A DNA stretch of 64,000 nucleotides from Bisbaumannia sp015645095 (GCA_036871055.1 CP141893.1:3534001-3598000); one strand, 5' to 3'. Counted from the stretch's first letter, positions 37,538 to 46,498 are shown. Numbers and translations: made by a program. The notes: a model not told the origin generated them from the letters alone.

Positions 37538-40098
37538 GCCCTCGTCATTCACTGGAGCGCACCGTCCCTGGCATCAGCTGCCAGGGCTGCGTCAAGCGCC
37601 TACGCGAGGCGATTCAGGCCCGGGATGCCGGGGCCGAGGTGGTGGGGGAGCCCGCCGAGAAGCGCCTCACCGTCACCTCCTCGCTGGACGGCCGAGCCCT
37701 CGACGCCCTCCTCGCCGGGGCCGGCTATCCCCCCGAGACGGCATCGAGTGACGCACCGCAGGCCACCGAGGCTGCCGACAAGGACGAACCGGCCATCGCC
37801 GAAGCGCGCCCCGGCGCCCCGGCGACGGCGGGGCATGCGACCCAGCGGCTCTCGATCACCGGCATGACCTGCGCCAGCTGCGTGAAGAGCGTGCAGCAGG
37901 CCCTGGAGCGCACCCCGGGGGTGGTCAACGCCGGCGTCAACTTCGGCACTCGCACCGCCCAGGTCCGTGGCCGCGTCGAGGCCGAGGCCCTGATCCGGGC
38001 CGTGCGCTCGGCGGGCTATGACGCCGAGGAAATCCTCGACCTGCGCCAGGCCGAGGCCGCCCGCGCCGCCAAGGATGCCGAGGAGTATCGTCGCCGCCTG
38101 CGCGGCAGTGCCTGGTCGCTGGCACTGGCCGTGCCGCTGATGGCCAGCATGTTCGTCTTTCACCCCCATCCGGTGGGCCCGGGGCGACTCTTCTGGCTGG
38201 TGATCGGCCTGCTGACGCTGGCGGTACTGGCCGGCCCCGGCCGCCATTTCTTTATCAACGCCTGGAAGAACTTCCGTCACCATCAGGCCAATATGGATAC
38301 CCTGATCGCCATGGGCACCGGTACCGCCTGGCTCTACTCCATGGCGGTGGTGGCCTTCGCCCCCTGGCTGCCGGCCGTGGCCCACGGCATCTACTTCGAG
38401 GCCTCGGCGATGGTGATCGGCCTGGTCTTGCTGGGCAATGCCCTGGAGCTCAGGGCCCGGGGGCGCACCAGCGAGGCCCTGAAGCGCCTGCTCGACCTGC
38501 AGAGCCGCAGCGCCCGGGTGATTCGCGATGGCGAAGAGCGGGAGGTGGAGATCGATGCGGTGCGCGAGGGCGACCAGATTCGCGTGCGCCCCGGCGAGCG
38601 CCTGCCGGTGGATGGCGTGGTGGTGGAAGGCAGCAGCCATATCGACGAGTCGATGCTCACCGGCGAGCCGGCCCCGGTGGCCAAGGGTGAGGGCGACGAG
38701 GTCAGCGCCGGCACCGTCAACGGCCGCGGCGGCCTGGTCTATCGCGCCACCCGGGTCGGCGCCGGCACCCGGCTCGGGCAGATCACCGAGCAGGTGGCCA
38801 GCGCCCAGAACTCCCGTCCCCCCATCGGTGAGCTGGCCGACAAGGTCTCCAGCATCTTCGTGCCGACGGTGATGATCGTCGCCGTGCTGACGGCGCTGGC
38901 CTGGTTCAATATCGGCGCCGAGCCGCGGGTCATTCATATGCTGGTCACCGCCACCACGGTGCTGATCATCGCCTGCCCCTGCGCCCTGGGCCTGGCCACG
39001 CCCATCTCCACCATGATCGGCGTCGGCAAGGCCGCCGAGCGGGGCGTGCTGGTGAGAAACGGCGAGGCGCTGCAGACCGCCAGCCGGCTTACCACCCTGG
39101 TGGTGGACAAGACCGGCACCCTCACCGAGGGCAAGCCGAGCGTCACCGAGGCGGAGATCCTGGCCGCTGACGAGGCGCCGGTCCTGCGCCTGGTGGCGGC
39201 CCTGGAGCGCGGTTCCGAGCACCCCCTGGCCAGCGCCCTGCTGGGCCATTGCGAGGCGCGGATCGGCGATACCACCACCGAGATCCGCGACTTCGAGAGC
39301 ATTACCGGCGGCGGCGTCCGGGCCGTCGACGACGCCGGCCGGCCACTGCTGCTGGGCAACGCCCGCCTGCTGGAGGAGGCGGGTATCGACCTGAGCGCTG
39401 GCAGGGCGCAGGCCGATGCCCTGGAGGCCCAGGCGCGTACCGTGGTGTATTTCGCCGTGGACGGACGACTGGCCGCCCTCTTCGGGATCAGCGATCCCCT
39501 GCGCCACGATACCGTCGAAGCGATCCGCCGCCTGCAGGCCGATGGCCTCAGGGTGGTAATGCTGACCGGTGACAACCGCCACACCGCCGCCGCCATCGCC
39601 GCCGAGGTGGGCATCGACGACTTCCGGGCGGGCCTGCTGCCCGAGGACAAGCATGCCGAGATCGAGCGACGGCAGAACGCCGGCGAGGTGGTGGGCATGG
39701 TCGGCGACGGCATCAACGACGCCCCGGCCCTGGCCCGGGCCAATGTGGGCTTCGCCATCGGCCAGGGCACCGACGTGGCCATCGAGAGCGCCGGCATCAC
39801 CCTGATGCGCGGCTCCCTGCACGGCGTGGCCGATGCCATCGAGATCAGCCGGGCGACGCTCGCCAATATCAAGCAGAACCTGATCGGGGCCTTCGGCTAC
39901 AACACCCTGTGCATCCCCATCGCCGCCGGGGTGCTCTACCCCTTCACCGGCCTGCTGCTGTCGCCGATGATCGCCGGGGCCGCCATGTCGCTCTCGTCGA
40001 TCACCGTGGTCAGCAACGCCAATCGCCTGCGGCTGCTCAGGCTCGGCACGCCGGGCGCCCCGCCCCGCGCCACCCCCTCACAGGAGGCCACGTCATGA
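37534..40098 (+). CDS. copA: Copper-exporting P1B-type ATPase
   Basis: An 854-residue inner-membrane P-type ATPase. Two N-terminal heavy-metal-associated domains have CQGC (Cys16, Cys19) and CASC (Cys113, Cys116). The transmembrane metal site CPC lies at 481-483, the phosphorylated Asp is D525 in DKTGT, and the hinge GDGINDAPAL is present. CPC with two CxxC domains indicates Cu(I) transport out of the cytoplasm. Its ATG overlaps the merR-like stop. It ends in an ATGA overlap with a 23-codon membrane-peptide gene. Confidence 0.95.
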   Translation: MSPRHSLERTVPGISCQGCVKRLREAIQARDAGAEVVGEPAEKRLTVTSSLDGRALDALLAGAGYPPETASSDAPQATEAADKDEPAIAEARPGAPATAGHATQRLSITGMTCASCVKSVQQALERTPGVVNAGVNFGTRTAQVRGRVEAEALIRAVRSAGYDAEEILDLRQAEAARAAKDAEEYRRRLRGSAWSLALAVPLMASMFVFHPHPVGPGRLFWLVIGLLTLAVLAGPGRHFFINAWKNFRHHQANMDTLIAMGTGTAWLYSMAVVAFAPWLPAVAHGIYFEASAMVIGLVLLGNALELRARGRTSEALKRLLDLQSRSARVIRDGEEREVEIDAVREGDQIRVRPGERLPVDGVVVEGSSHIDESMLTGEPAPVAKGEGDEVSAGTVNGRGGLVYRATRVGAGTRLGQITEQVASAQNSRPPIGELADKVSSIFVPTVMIVAVLTALAWFNIGAEPRVIHMLVTATTVLIIACPCALGLATPISTMIGVGKAAERGVLVRNGEALQTASRLTTLVVDKTGTLTEGKPSVTEAEILAADEAPVLRLVAALERGSEHPLASALLGHCEARIGDTTTEIRDFESITGGGVRAVDDAGRPLLLGNARLLEEAGIDLSAGRAQADALEAQARTVVYFAVDGRLAALFGISDPLRHDTVEAIRRLQADGLRVVMLTGDNRHTAAAIAAEVGIDDFRAGLLPEDKHAEIERRQNAGEVVGMVGDGINDAPALARANVGFAIGQGTDVAIESAGITLMRGSLHGVADAIEISRATLANIKQNLIGAFGYNTLCIPIAAGVLYPFTGLLLSPMIAGAAMSLSSITVVSNANRLRLLRLGTPGAPPRATPSQEATS

Positions 40099-40166
40099 CC
40101 TGGTTGATCAATCTGGCGGGCCTGGCGCTGATCGCCGCCATCGTCTGGTGGTTCTGGCTACGCTAA
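40095..40166 (+). CDS. 23-residue membrane peptide, possible truncated cupredoxin anchor
   Basis: The ATG overlaps the copA stop (ATGA). The peptide MTWLINLAGLALIAAIVWWF ends with WLR and a TAA; it is a single hydrophobic segment with a Trp-rich end. From memory, copA operons of related bacteria carry a cupredoxin-like protein with this type of N-terminal anchor (ending WWFWL), so this may be a remnant that lost its copper-binding domain. It could instead be a functional small membrane protein. No continuation of the domain was found downstream. Confidence 0.55.
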   Translation: MTWLINLAGLALIAAIVWWFWLR

Positions 40167-40196
40167 AAGCAACGCCAGGAGCTAGGAGGCAGGCCG

Positions 40197-40616
40197 ATGG
40201 CCAAGTTAAACGGCGTACTGGAAAGCGCCCTCTATGTGGCGGAGATGGCGACCGCCCGGGACTTCTACGAAACGGTGATGGGGCTGGCCCCCGTCACCGC
40301 CGATCATCGCTTTACCGCCTACGAGGTCGGCGCAGGCTCGGTGCTGCTGCTCTTCCTGAAGGGGGCCACCGAGGAGACGGTGGTGCTGCCCGGGGAGATG
40401 GGCACCATCCCGCCCCACGGCGGCGGCGGGCACATCCACCTCGCCTTCGCCATCGATCGGGAGAGACTGGCGGAGTGGCAAGCCCGGCTGGCACGCCACC
40501 ATATCGCCATCGAGGGGCGCACCCATTGGCCCCGGGGCGGGGAGAGCATCTACTTCCGCGACCCCGACGATCACCTGCTGGAGCTGGCCACCCCGGGGAT
40601 CTGGCCAGGCTACTAA
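40197..40616 (+). CDS. VOC (glyoxalase/bleomycin resistance) superfamily protein
   Basis: A 139-residue protein of one beta-alpha-beta-beta-beta module pair. The start VLESALYVAEMATARDFYETVMGL and the end YFRDPDDHLLELATPGIW are classic VOC signatures; HIHLAF and the E in LLELATP are probable metal ligands. An AGGAGG site precedes the ATG. It is 30 bp after the copA-linked peptide and may share the operon. Members include glyoxalases and fosfomycin thiol transferases; substrate cannot be told. Its 3' end is duplicated downstream. Confidence 0.88.
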   Translation: MAKLNGVLESALYVAEMATARDFYETVMGLAPVTADHRFTAYEVGAGSVLLLFLKGATEETVVLPGEMGTIPPHGGGGHIHLAFAIDRERLAEWQARLARHHIAIEGRTHWPRGGESIYFRDPDDHLLELATPGIWPGY

Positions 40617-40669
40617 GGGCCGAGCGACTAAGGGTCGAGATACTAAGGGCCGAGATACTGAGCCGACGC
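40610..40669 (+). repeat. 15-bp tandem repeat across the VOC gene stop codon
   Basis: Units begin at 40610, 40625, 40640 and 40655: CTACTAAGGGCCGAG, CGACTAAGGGTCGAG, ATACTAAGGGCCGAG, then a partial one. Each contains the TAA (or TGA) stop context of the VOC gene. Period and position match the acnA and ftsY repeats. Confidence 0.9.
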
Positions 40670-40704
40670 TCGATAAAGCGTGAGAGCCTGCTCTTGATAC
40701 CCCC

Positions 40705-40763
40705 GCGCCCCCGACGACCACCTGCTGGAGCTGGCCACCCCGGGGATCTGGCCGAGCTACTGA
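40705..40763 (+). repeat. Second copy of the VOC gene 3' end
   Basis: Positions 40705-40763 match 40558-40616, the last 19 codons of the VOC gene including the stop, at 54 of 59 bases (offset 147 bp). The encoded end would be PDDHLLELATPGIWPSY with a TGA stop. No start or upstream part of a second gene is present, so it is a partial duplication and not a paralogue. Confidence 0.85.
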
Positions 40764-40770
40764 GCCCCGC

Positions 40771-42573
40771 CTAGATCGGCTCGGCGTGCTCCACCATCAG
40801 CTGCAGCGACTCGCGTCCCTTCCAGCGGTTGCGATTGAGCTTGTAGGCGCAACGCAGGCGGTCGCCCAGGCCGAAGGCGGGCAGCTCGCCAGGGGTCAGG
40901 GCGCGGAACCAGATCGCCCGATGACTCATGCGCCCCAGGGAGAGGTCCATCATCAGGTGGCTGCCGTCGGCGCCCACCGGGCGCAGCGACTCCACCAGGA
41001 AATCCCCTTCGAAGAGCGGCGCCTCGAACTCCCGGCCATAGGGGCCCAGGGCGTCGAGGCTCTCCAGGGTGGCGAGGCTGAGCTGCTCGGGGGCCAGGGC
41101 CCCGTCGGTCAGCACCCTGGGGTAGAGCTCGGCGCCGCCGAGCTGCTCCGCCACCGCCGTCAGCACGGCCACGCGGAAGGCGTCCAGCCGCTCCCGGGGC
41201 ACCCCCACCCCGGCGGCACCGCGGTGGCCGCCGAAACGCGGCAGTGCCTCGGGGGCCAGCTCATGGGCGCGTTGCAGGGCGTCGCGCAGGTGCAGCCCCT
41301 CGATGGAGCGTCCGGAGCCGGTCAGCATGCCCGGGGCCGCGGCGGGGGTCAGCACCAGGGTCGGCCGGCCGTAGGCCTGCACCAGCCGCGAGGCGACGAT
41401 GCCCTGCACCCCCGCATGGCCCTGTTCCAGGAAGAGCACCAGGGCCGGAGCGTCCTCGGCCAGCGGCGCCCGGGCCAGGGCCTTGGCCTGCTCGGTCATC
41501 TCCGCCTCGATCGCCTTGCGCGACTGGTTGTCCTGATCGAGGGTCTCCAGGTGGCGCGCCGCGGTGGCGTCATCGGCGGCCAGCATGAAGTGCAGGGCCG
41601 CATAGGGGTCGTCGAGCCGCGAGCGGGCATTGATGCGCGGCCCCATCTGGAAGGCCAGGGTCTCGGCGTCGAAGGGCAGGCTATCGGGGCCCAGGCGCGC
41701 CGCCATGGTGCGCCAGCAGGCGGCCTCCTGGCGGTTGATCAGCGCCAGGCCATGGCTGACCACGGCGCGATTGGCGGGGCTGCCGCCCAGCGACACGCAG
41801 TCCGCCACCGTGCCGAGGGCCACATAGGAGAGCCAGGGAGAGAGCTTGGGGGTGGCCTCGGGCAGCACGCCCCAGTCGATCAGCACGCCGCGGGTCAGCG
41901 ACATCACCAGCCAGGCCACCATGCAGCCGGCGATGGTCGGGTCCGGGTAGTCGCAGTCGTCCCGGGTGGGATTGACGGTGGCATAGGCCGAGGCCGGCGG
42001 GCCCTCCAGGGGCAGGGCGTGGTGATCGGTGACCACCACCTCGACCCCCTCGGCGGCCAGGCGGGCGATGCGCGGCTCATCCGAGCTGCCGCAGTCGGCG
42101 GTGATCACCAGGCTGGGCCGCGGCGAGAGTGCCAGGGTGCGCTCCACCAGCGGCAGGCTGATGCCGTAGCCGTCATGGATACGGTGACCGATCAGGCTAT
42201 GCAGCTTGGCCTCGGGCACCCCGAACAGCTCGTGCAGGGTCCGCCGGATCACCACATGGGAGGTGATGCCGTCCACGTCATAGTCGGTGAGGATGCCGAT
42301 ATGCTCGCCCTCGGCCACCGCCTGGGCGATGCGCTCGGCGGCTCGACGGCCATCGGCCAGCCGCTCGGGATGGGCCAGGTGGCGCAGACTGGGCGAGATC
42401 AGCGGGGCCAGCTCGCCACGGTAGTCGTCGAGGCGCCCGGCGAGGATCCGCGCCTGGAGCTCCGAGAGGCCCTCCTGCTGGGCCCGGGCATAGAGGGCCT
42501 GGTTCAAGGGACGCGGCTGAATCCGCGGTCGTAGCCGCTCACTCAACTCCACGGGATCACTGGCGGCACTCAA
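40771..42573 (-). CDS. recJ: Single-stranded-DNA-specific exonuclease RecJ
   Basis: 5'-3' ssDNA exonuclease in recombination and mismatch repair. The 600-residue DHH/DHHA1 protein has ILTDYDVDGITS (motif I), ADCGSSD, the VTDHHAL motif, and in the DHHA1 half FGGHRGAAGVGV. The open frame runs on to 42846 through intergenic repeat DNA; the TTG at 42573 with CAGGAG at good spacing gives a normal RecJ start. It lies downstream of thrC, near dsbC and xerD, where recJ is found in relatives. Motifs diverge somewhat from E. coli (DYDVDG for DFDADG). Confidence 0.88.
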   Translation of the reverse strand: MSAASDPVELSERLRPRIQPRPLNQALYARAQQEGLSELQARILAGRLDDYRGELAPLISPSLRHLAHPERLADGRRAAERIAQAVAEGEHIGILTDYDVDGITSHVVIRRTLHELFGVPEAKLHSLIGHRIHDGYGISLPLVERTLALSPRPSLVITADCGSSDEPRIARLAAEGVEVVVTDHHALPLEGPPASAYATVNPTRDDCDYPDPTIAGCMVAWLVMSLTRGVLIDWGVLPEATPKLSPWLSYVALGTVADCVSLGGSPANRAVVSHGLALINRQEAACWRTMAARLGPDSLPFDAETLAFQMGPRINARSRLDDPYAALHFMLAADDATAARHLETLDQDNQSRKAIEAEMTEQAKALARAPLAEDAPALVLFLEQGHAGVQGIVASRLVQAYGRPTLVLTPAAAPGMLTGSGRSIEGLHLRDALQRAHELAPEALPRFGGHRGAAGVGVPRERLDAFRVAVLTAVAEQLGGAELYPRVLTDGALAPEQLSLATLESLDALGPYGREFEAPLFEGDFLVESLRPVGADGSHLMMDLSLGRMSHRAIWFRALTPGELPAFGLGDRLRCAYKLNRNRWKGRESLQLMVEHAEPI

Positions 42574-42653
42574 ATCAGGCTCCTGCAGGTAGGCACACGA
42601 TGTTGAGGGGCATATGCCCGCTCGGGGCTGATCCGGCGACAGGCCTGTTCGGG

Positions 42654-42679
42654 GCGCTGTGAACCCCTCCCTGGGCGCT
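42654..42679 (+). repeat. Dispersed intergenic repeat, copy C (left-arm core)
   Basis: Matches the left arm of copy B (26929-26954) at 24 of 26 bases, around TGTGAACCC and TCCCTGGGCGCT. After it comes a small hairpin (ATGCCA with TGGCAT, 42684-42699) and then a sequence at 42717-42732 resembling the outer part of the right arm (CTGTCCCCGGTGCCCC against CTGCCCCCAGCGCCCC). The layout parallels copies A and B but the CTTTTTC/GAAAAAG bracket is missing. Confidence 0.65.
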
Positions 42680-42733
42680 ACCGATGCCATCCCTGGCATA
42701 GGACCCCCTTCAGGCCTGTCCCCGGTGCCCCTC

Positions 42734-42758
42734 GCTTCCGGCTTCCGGCTTCCGGCTT
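42734..42758 (-). repeat. 7-bp tandem repeat after the thrC stop
   Basis: GCTTCCG occurs three times in tandem (42734, 42741, 42748) and ends in GCTTTA at the thrC stop codon (minus strand). It is another case of short repeats abutting a stop codon, but with a 7-bp period. Confidence 0.85.
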
Positions 42759-44146
42759 TAGCGACGATTATCGGCGACAAATTGCTGCACCGCGGAAAGC
42801 TCCGCCGGCAGCACCGTGTAGCGCTCCTCGCGCTCCAGCAGGTCATCCATATGCGGCGGCAGCGGCACCCCGGGGAAGCCCGCCTTGACCACCGCCTCGG
42901 CGAACTTGGCCGGGTGAGCGGTGGCGAGCGTGATCATCGGCACGGCTTCGTCGCCCCGCTCGCGCTCCGCGGCCCGGTAGCCGGTGGCGGTGTGCGGATC
43001 GAGGATTTCCTGGGTGCGGTGATGCGCCTCGCGGATCACCTCCAGGATGGTGGTGTCATCCACGCCATGGCTGGCGAACATCTCGCGTAGCTTGGCCAGG
43101 GGCGCGTCCGCCAGGGCGGTCGGCTCGGCCTGGAAGCGCTCCAGCAGCGCGGCCACGGCATCGCCGTCGCGCTCGTAGGCCTCGAAGAGCAGGCGCTCGA
43201 AGTTGGAGGAGACGACGATATCCATGGAGGGCGCCAGGGTCGCCACCAGCTCCTTCTTGGAGAAGTCGTTGTCGGCCAGGGTGCGGTGCAGGATATCGTT
43301 GGCGTTGGTGGCGATCACGAAACGCTCCACCGGCAGCCCCATGCGGTAGGCCATGTAGCCGGCGAAGACATTGCCGAAGTTGGCCGAGGGCACGCAGAAG
43401 CTCACCTTGCGATGCGGGGCGCCCAGGGCCACGGCGGAGGCCACGTAGTAGACGATCTGGGCCATGATCCGCGCCCAGTTGATGGAGTTGACCGCCACCA
43501 GCCGGGTGCCGTTCAGGAAGCCCTGGTCGGCGAAGCTCGCCTTGACCATCGCCTGGGCGTCATCGAAGTTGCCCTCGATGGCGATATTGAAGACGTTGTC
43601 CGCCAGCACCGAGGTCATCTGGCGGCGCTGCACCTCGGAGACCCGGTTATGGGGATGGAGGATAAAGATGTCGAGGTTGTCGCAGTGGCGACAGCCCTCG
43701 ATGGCCGCGGAGCCGGTGTCGCCGGAGGTGGCGCCCATGATCACCGCCCGCTCGCCGCGCTTCTTCAGGAAGTGATCGAGGATACGGCCGAGCAGCTGCA
43801 AGGCCACGTCCTTGAAGGCGAGCGTCGGACCGTGGAAGAGCTCCAGCAGGAAGTGGTTGGCGTCGAGCTGATTGAGCGGCACCACGGCGTCATGGCTGAA
43901 GGTGGCATAGGCCTCCTTGACGATGTCGCGGAAGGTGTCGTCATCGATCTCGCCGTTGACGAAGGGCTTCATCACCCGGAAGGCGATCTCCGCATAGGAG
44001 AGCCCGGCCATCTCGGCCAGCGCCTCGTGGGAGAGCTGCGGTACGGTCTCGGGCACATAGAGGCCGCCATCGCTGGCCAGGCCGGTGAGCACCACGTCCT
44101 CGAAGGAGAGCGCGGGCGCCTGCCCGCGGGTACTGATATAGCGCAT
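42758..44146 (-). CDS. thrC: Threonine synthase
   Basis: PLP enzyme converting O-phosphohomoserine to threonine. The 462-residue protein starts MRYISTRGQAPALSFEDVVLTGLASDGGLY, the long gammaproteobacterial/fungal type. The PLP lysine lies in GPTLAFKDVALQ near residue 113; the phosphate-binding SGDTGSAAI follows. It lies about 140 bp downstream of hom, the usual hom-thrC pair. No threonine attenuator was seen. Confidence 0.96.
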   Translation of the reverse strand: MRYISTRGQAPALSFEDVVLTGLASDGGLYVPETVPQLSHEALAEMAGLSYAEIAFRVMKPFVNGEIDDDTFRDIVKEAYATFSHDAVVPLNQLDANHFLLELFHGPTLAFKDVALQLLGRILDHFLKKRGERAVIMGATSGDTGSAAIEGCRHCDNLDIFILHPHNRVSEVQRRQMTSVLADNVFNIAIEGNFDDAQAMVKASFADQGFLNGTRLVAVNSINWARIMAQIVYYVASAVALGAPHRKVSFCVPSANFGNVFAGYMAYRMGLPVERFVIATNANDILHRTLADNDFSKKELVATLAPSMDIVVSSNFERLLFEAYERDGDAVAALLERFQAEPTALADAPLAKLREMFASHGVDDTTILEVIREAHHRTQEILDPHTATGYRAAERERGDEAVPMITLATAHPAKFAEAVVKAGFPGVPLPPHMDDLLEREERYTVLPAELSAVQQFVADNRR

Positions 44147-44287
44147 TGTTCGATTCCTTTGCTCGCTCGGAGCCGATCCGGCGACAGATAGCGGTAGTAG
44201 CTAGAAGCGCTCCAGTCTCTGCTGGGGTTGCTTCTCTTCCAACGTCCGGCGTCTCGCTTTCGGTTTACCGCTCGGGCGGAGCCCGGC

Positions 44288-45604
44288 TTATTCGTGTTCG
44301 TCCAGGGATTCCACGCGGATCCGCGTCACCGGGCCGGCGATATCGGCCATGGACTCGATCTGGCGGATCGCCTCGTTCATCTGCTGCTCGCGGGTGCGGT
44401 GGGTCAGCAGGATGATCGGCACCAGCTCGCCTTCGGTGGCCTCCTTCTGGATCAGCGCCTCGATGGAGATGCCCTGCTCGGAGAGGATGGTCGCCACCCG
44501 GGCCAGCACGCCAGGACGATCCACCGCCAGCAGCCGCAGGTAGTAGGCGGTGCTGATCTCCTCCATGGGCAGGATCGGCAGTTGGCTGACGTCCTCGTCG
44601 ATGCCGCTGAAGGCCAGGTAGGGCACCCGGTAGTGGTGGGCGGTGGTGATGTCCCGGGCCACGTCGAGCAGGTCGGCCACCACCGCCGAGGCGGTGGGCT
44701 CGGCGCCGGCACCGGCGCCGTAGTAGAGGGTCGGGCCCACGGCGTCGCCCATCACGGCGATGGCGTTCTTGACCCCATGCACATTGGCTAGCAGGCGCTC
44801 CTTGGGAATCAGGGTCGGGTGGACCCGCAGCTCCAGCCCCTGCTCGGTGCGCTTGGAGATCCCCAGGTGCTTGATGATGTAGCCCAGGTTATCGGCCTGC
44901 TCCACGTCCTCGGCGGTGACCCGGGAGATGCCCTCGGTGTAGGCCTTCTCGAACTGCAGCGGCACGCCGTAGGCGATGGAGGCGAGGATGGTCAGCTTGT
45001 GGGCGGCATCGATGCCTTCCACGTCGAAGGTGGGGTCGGCCTCGGCGTAGCCCAGGGCCTGGGCCTCGGCCAGGACATCCTCGAAGGCCCGCCCCTCGTC
45101 ACGCATATGGGTGAGGATATAGTTGCCGGTGCCGTTGATGATGCCGGCGACCCACTCGATGCGATTGGCGCCCAGGCCCTCGCGCAGCGACTTGATCACC
45201 GGGATGCCACCGGCCACGGCGGCCTCGAAGGCGACGATCACGCCCTTCTCGTGGGCGGCCTGGAAGATCTCGTTGCCGTGCACGGCGATCAGCGCCTTGT
45301 TGGCGGTGACCACGTGCTTGCCATGCTCGATGGCGGTGAGCACCAGCTCTCGGGCCGCCTCGTAGCCGCCGATCAGCTCCACCAGCACGTCCACGTCGGG
45401 GTTGCGGGCCACCTCGAAGACATCGGCGGTGGTCTTGACGCCGGTGGTGTCGCAGTCCGGGTTGTCGCGACGCATCGCCACCTGCTCGATCACGATGGGC
45501 CGTCCGGCCCGCCGGGCGATCTCATCGGCGTTACGCGTCAGGACATTGAAGGTGCCGCCACCGACGGTACCCAGGCCACAGATTCCCACTCTCACCGGTT
45601 TCAA
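44288..45604 (-). CDS. hom: Homoserine dehydrogenase
   Basis: Reduces aspartate semialdehyde to homoserine, the branch point to threonine and methionine. The 438-residue monofunctional enzyme has the NAD(P) motif GICGLGTVGGGTF at residues 8-20, the catalytic region around NGTGNYILTHM and a C-terminal ACT domain (LRLLAVDRPGVLARVATIL, from about residue 352) for threonine feedback. The TTG start encodes MKPVRVGICGLG, matching the Pseudomonas start, with AAGGGG upstream. Confidence 0.96.
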   Translation of the reverse strand: MKPVRVGICGLGTVGGGTFNVLTRNADEIARRAGRPIVIEQVAMRRDNPDCDTTGVKTTADVFEVARNPDVDVLVELIGGYEAARELVLTAIEHGKHVVTANKALIAVHGNEIFQAAHEKGVIVAFEAAVAGGIPVIKSLREGLGANRIEWVAGIINGTGNYILTHMRDEGRAFEDVLAEAQALGYAEADPTFDVEGIDAAHKLTILASIAYGVPLQFEKAYTEGISRVTAEDVEQADNLGYIIKHLGISKRTEQGLELRVHPTLIPKERLLANVHGVKNAIAVMGDAVGPTLYYGAGAGAEPTASAVVADLLDVARDITTAHHYRVPYLAFSGIDEDVSQLPILPMEEISTAYYLRLLAVDRPGVLARVATILSEQGISIEALIQKEATEGELVPIILLTHRTREQQMNEAIRQIESMADIAGPVTRIRVESLDEHE

Positions 45605-45755
45605 CGTGATATCCCCTTGCTTTAGTGTTCGGTTTCCGCCCGGGTCGTCGGACGGCGGTCCAGCGGTGGCGGTTCCGGCCTCGGCCTACGCCCGCCACTC
45701 TTCAACATCTTGATCATGACGCCAGGGGCCGGGGCCCCGGCGCTAAGCGCGGCGC

Positions 45756-46496
45756 CTAGCCATCGAGGCCCAGCATGGCGGCCAGCCGCTCGGCGGGCAC
45801 ATAGCCCGGCACCAGCTGCCCATCGGGCAGCACGATGGCCGGCGTTCCCTGGACGCCGAGCTCCATCCCCAGATGATACTGGGCCTCGACCGGATTGTCG
45901 CAGTCCGCGGCCCCTTCCAGGGTAGCGCCCCCCTTGGCCAGGTTCATCGCCTCGCTGGGATTGGCGTCGCACCAGATCTGCTGCAGCTCACGGGCACCCC
46001 GGGAGCCCATGCCGCTGCGCGGAAAGGCCAGATAGTGTACCTCGATTCCCATCTCATTGAGCGCCGGCACTTCCTCGTGAAGGCGCACGCAGAAGGGACA
46101 GGTGGTATCGGTGAAGACGGTCACCGTGGCCCGGCTCTCGGCACCGCGGAAGATCACCCGCTCGGCATCGGGTACCTGCGCCAGACGCTCGGCCCGCTCA
46201 CCGTTGCGAGCCTGCTCGGTGAGGTTGACCAGCCCCGCCTCGCCATTCTCGTAGATGTCTCCCACCAGGAAGAAGCGCCCGCTGCTGTCGCTGTAGAAGG
46301 TCTCGCCGTTCTCCAGGCGCACCTCGAAAAAGCCCGTCAGGGGCGTGGCGGTGACGCTCTCCACCGGCATCGGCTCGCCGCGCACCTGGAGGCGTTCCGC
46401 CAGGGCCTCGGGGGTGGTGGCCAGGGCCAGGGGGGCCAGGGCGGCGAAGGCGGCGGCCAACAGGCCGCCCAGGGCGAATCGTGACGCTCGTTGCAT
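45756..46496 (-). CDS. dsbC: Thiol:disulfide interchange protein DsbC
   Basis: Periplasmic disulfide isomerase. The 246-residue precursor has a signal peptide ending in ALA near residue 26, an N-terminal dimerisation domain (VESVTATPLTGFFEVRLENGETFY) and a thioredoxin-fold domain with the active site CPFC at residues 133-136 and the cis-proline in GVQGTPAIV. E. coli DsbC has CGYC; the CPFC dipeptide would change its redox potential. Gene order xerD-dsbC-hom-thrC is conserved in pseudomonads, supporting the name. Confidence 0.92.
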   Translation of the reverse strand: MQRASRFALGGLLAAAFAALAPLALATTPEALAERLQVRGEPMPVESVTATPLTGFFEVRLENGETFYSDSSGRFFLVGDIYENGEAGLVNLTEQARNGERAERLAQVPDAERVIFRGAESRATVTVFTDTTCPFCVRLHEEVPALNEMGIEVHYLAFPRSGMGSRGARELQQIWCDANPSEAMNLAKGGATLEGAADCDNPVEAQYHLGMELGVQGTPAIVLPDGQLVPGYVPAERLAAMLGLDG

Positions 46497-46498
46497 GT

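Noticed and set aside
42574..42846. N-terminal extension of RecJ
   Set aside because: The extra codons run through intergenic repeat DNA and the thrC end; a TTG with a good ribosome-binding site at 42573 gives the normal start.
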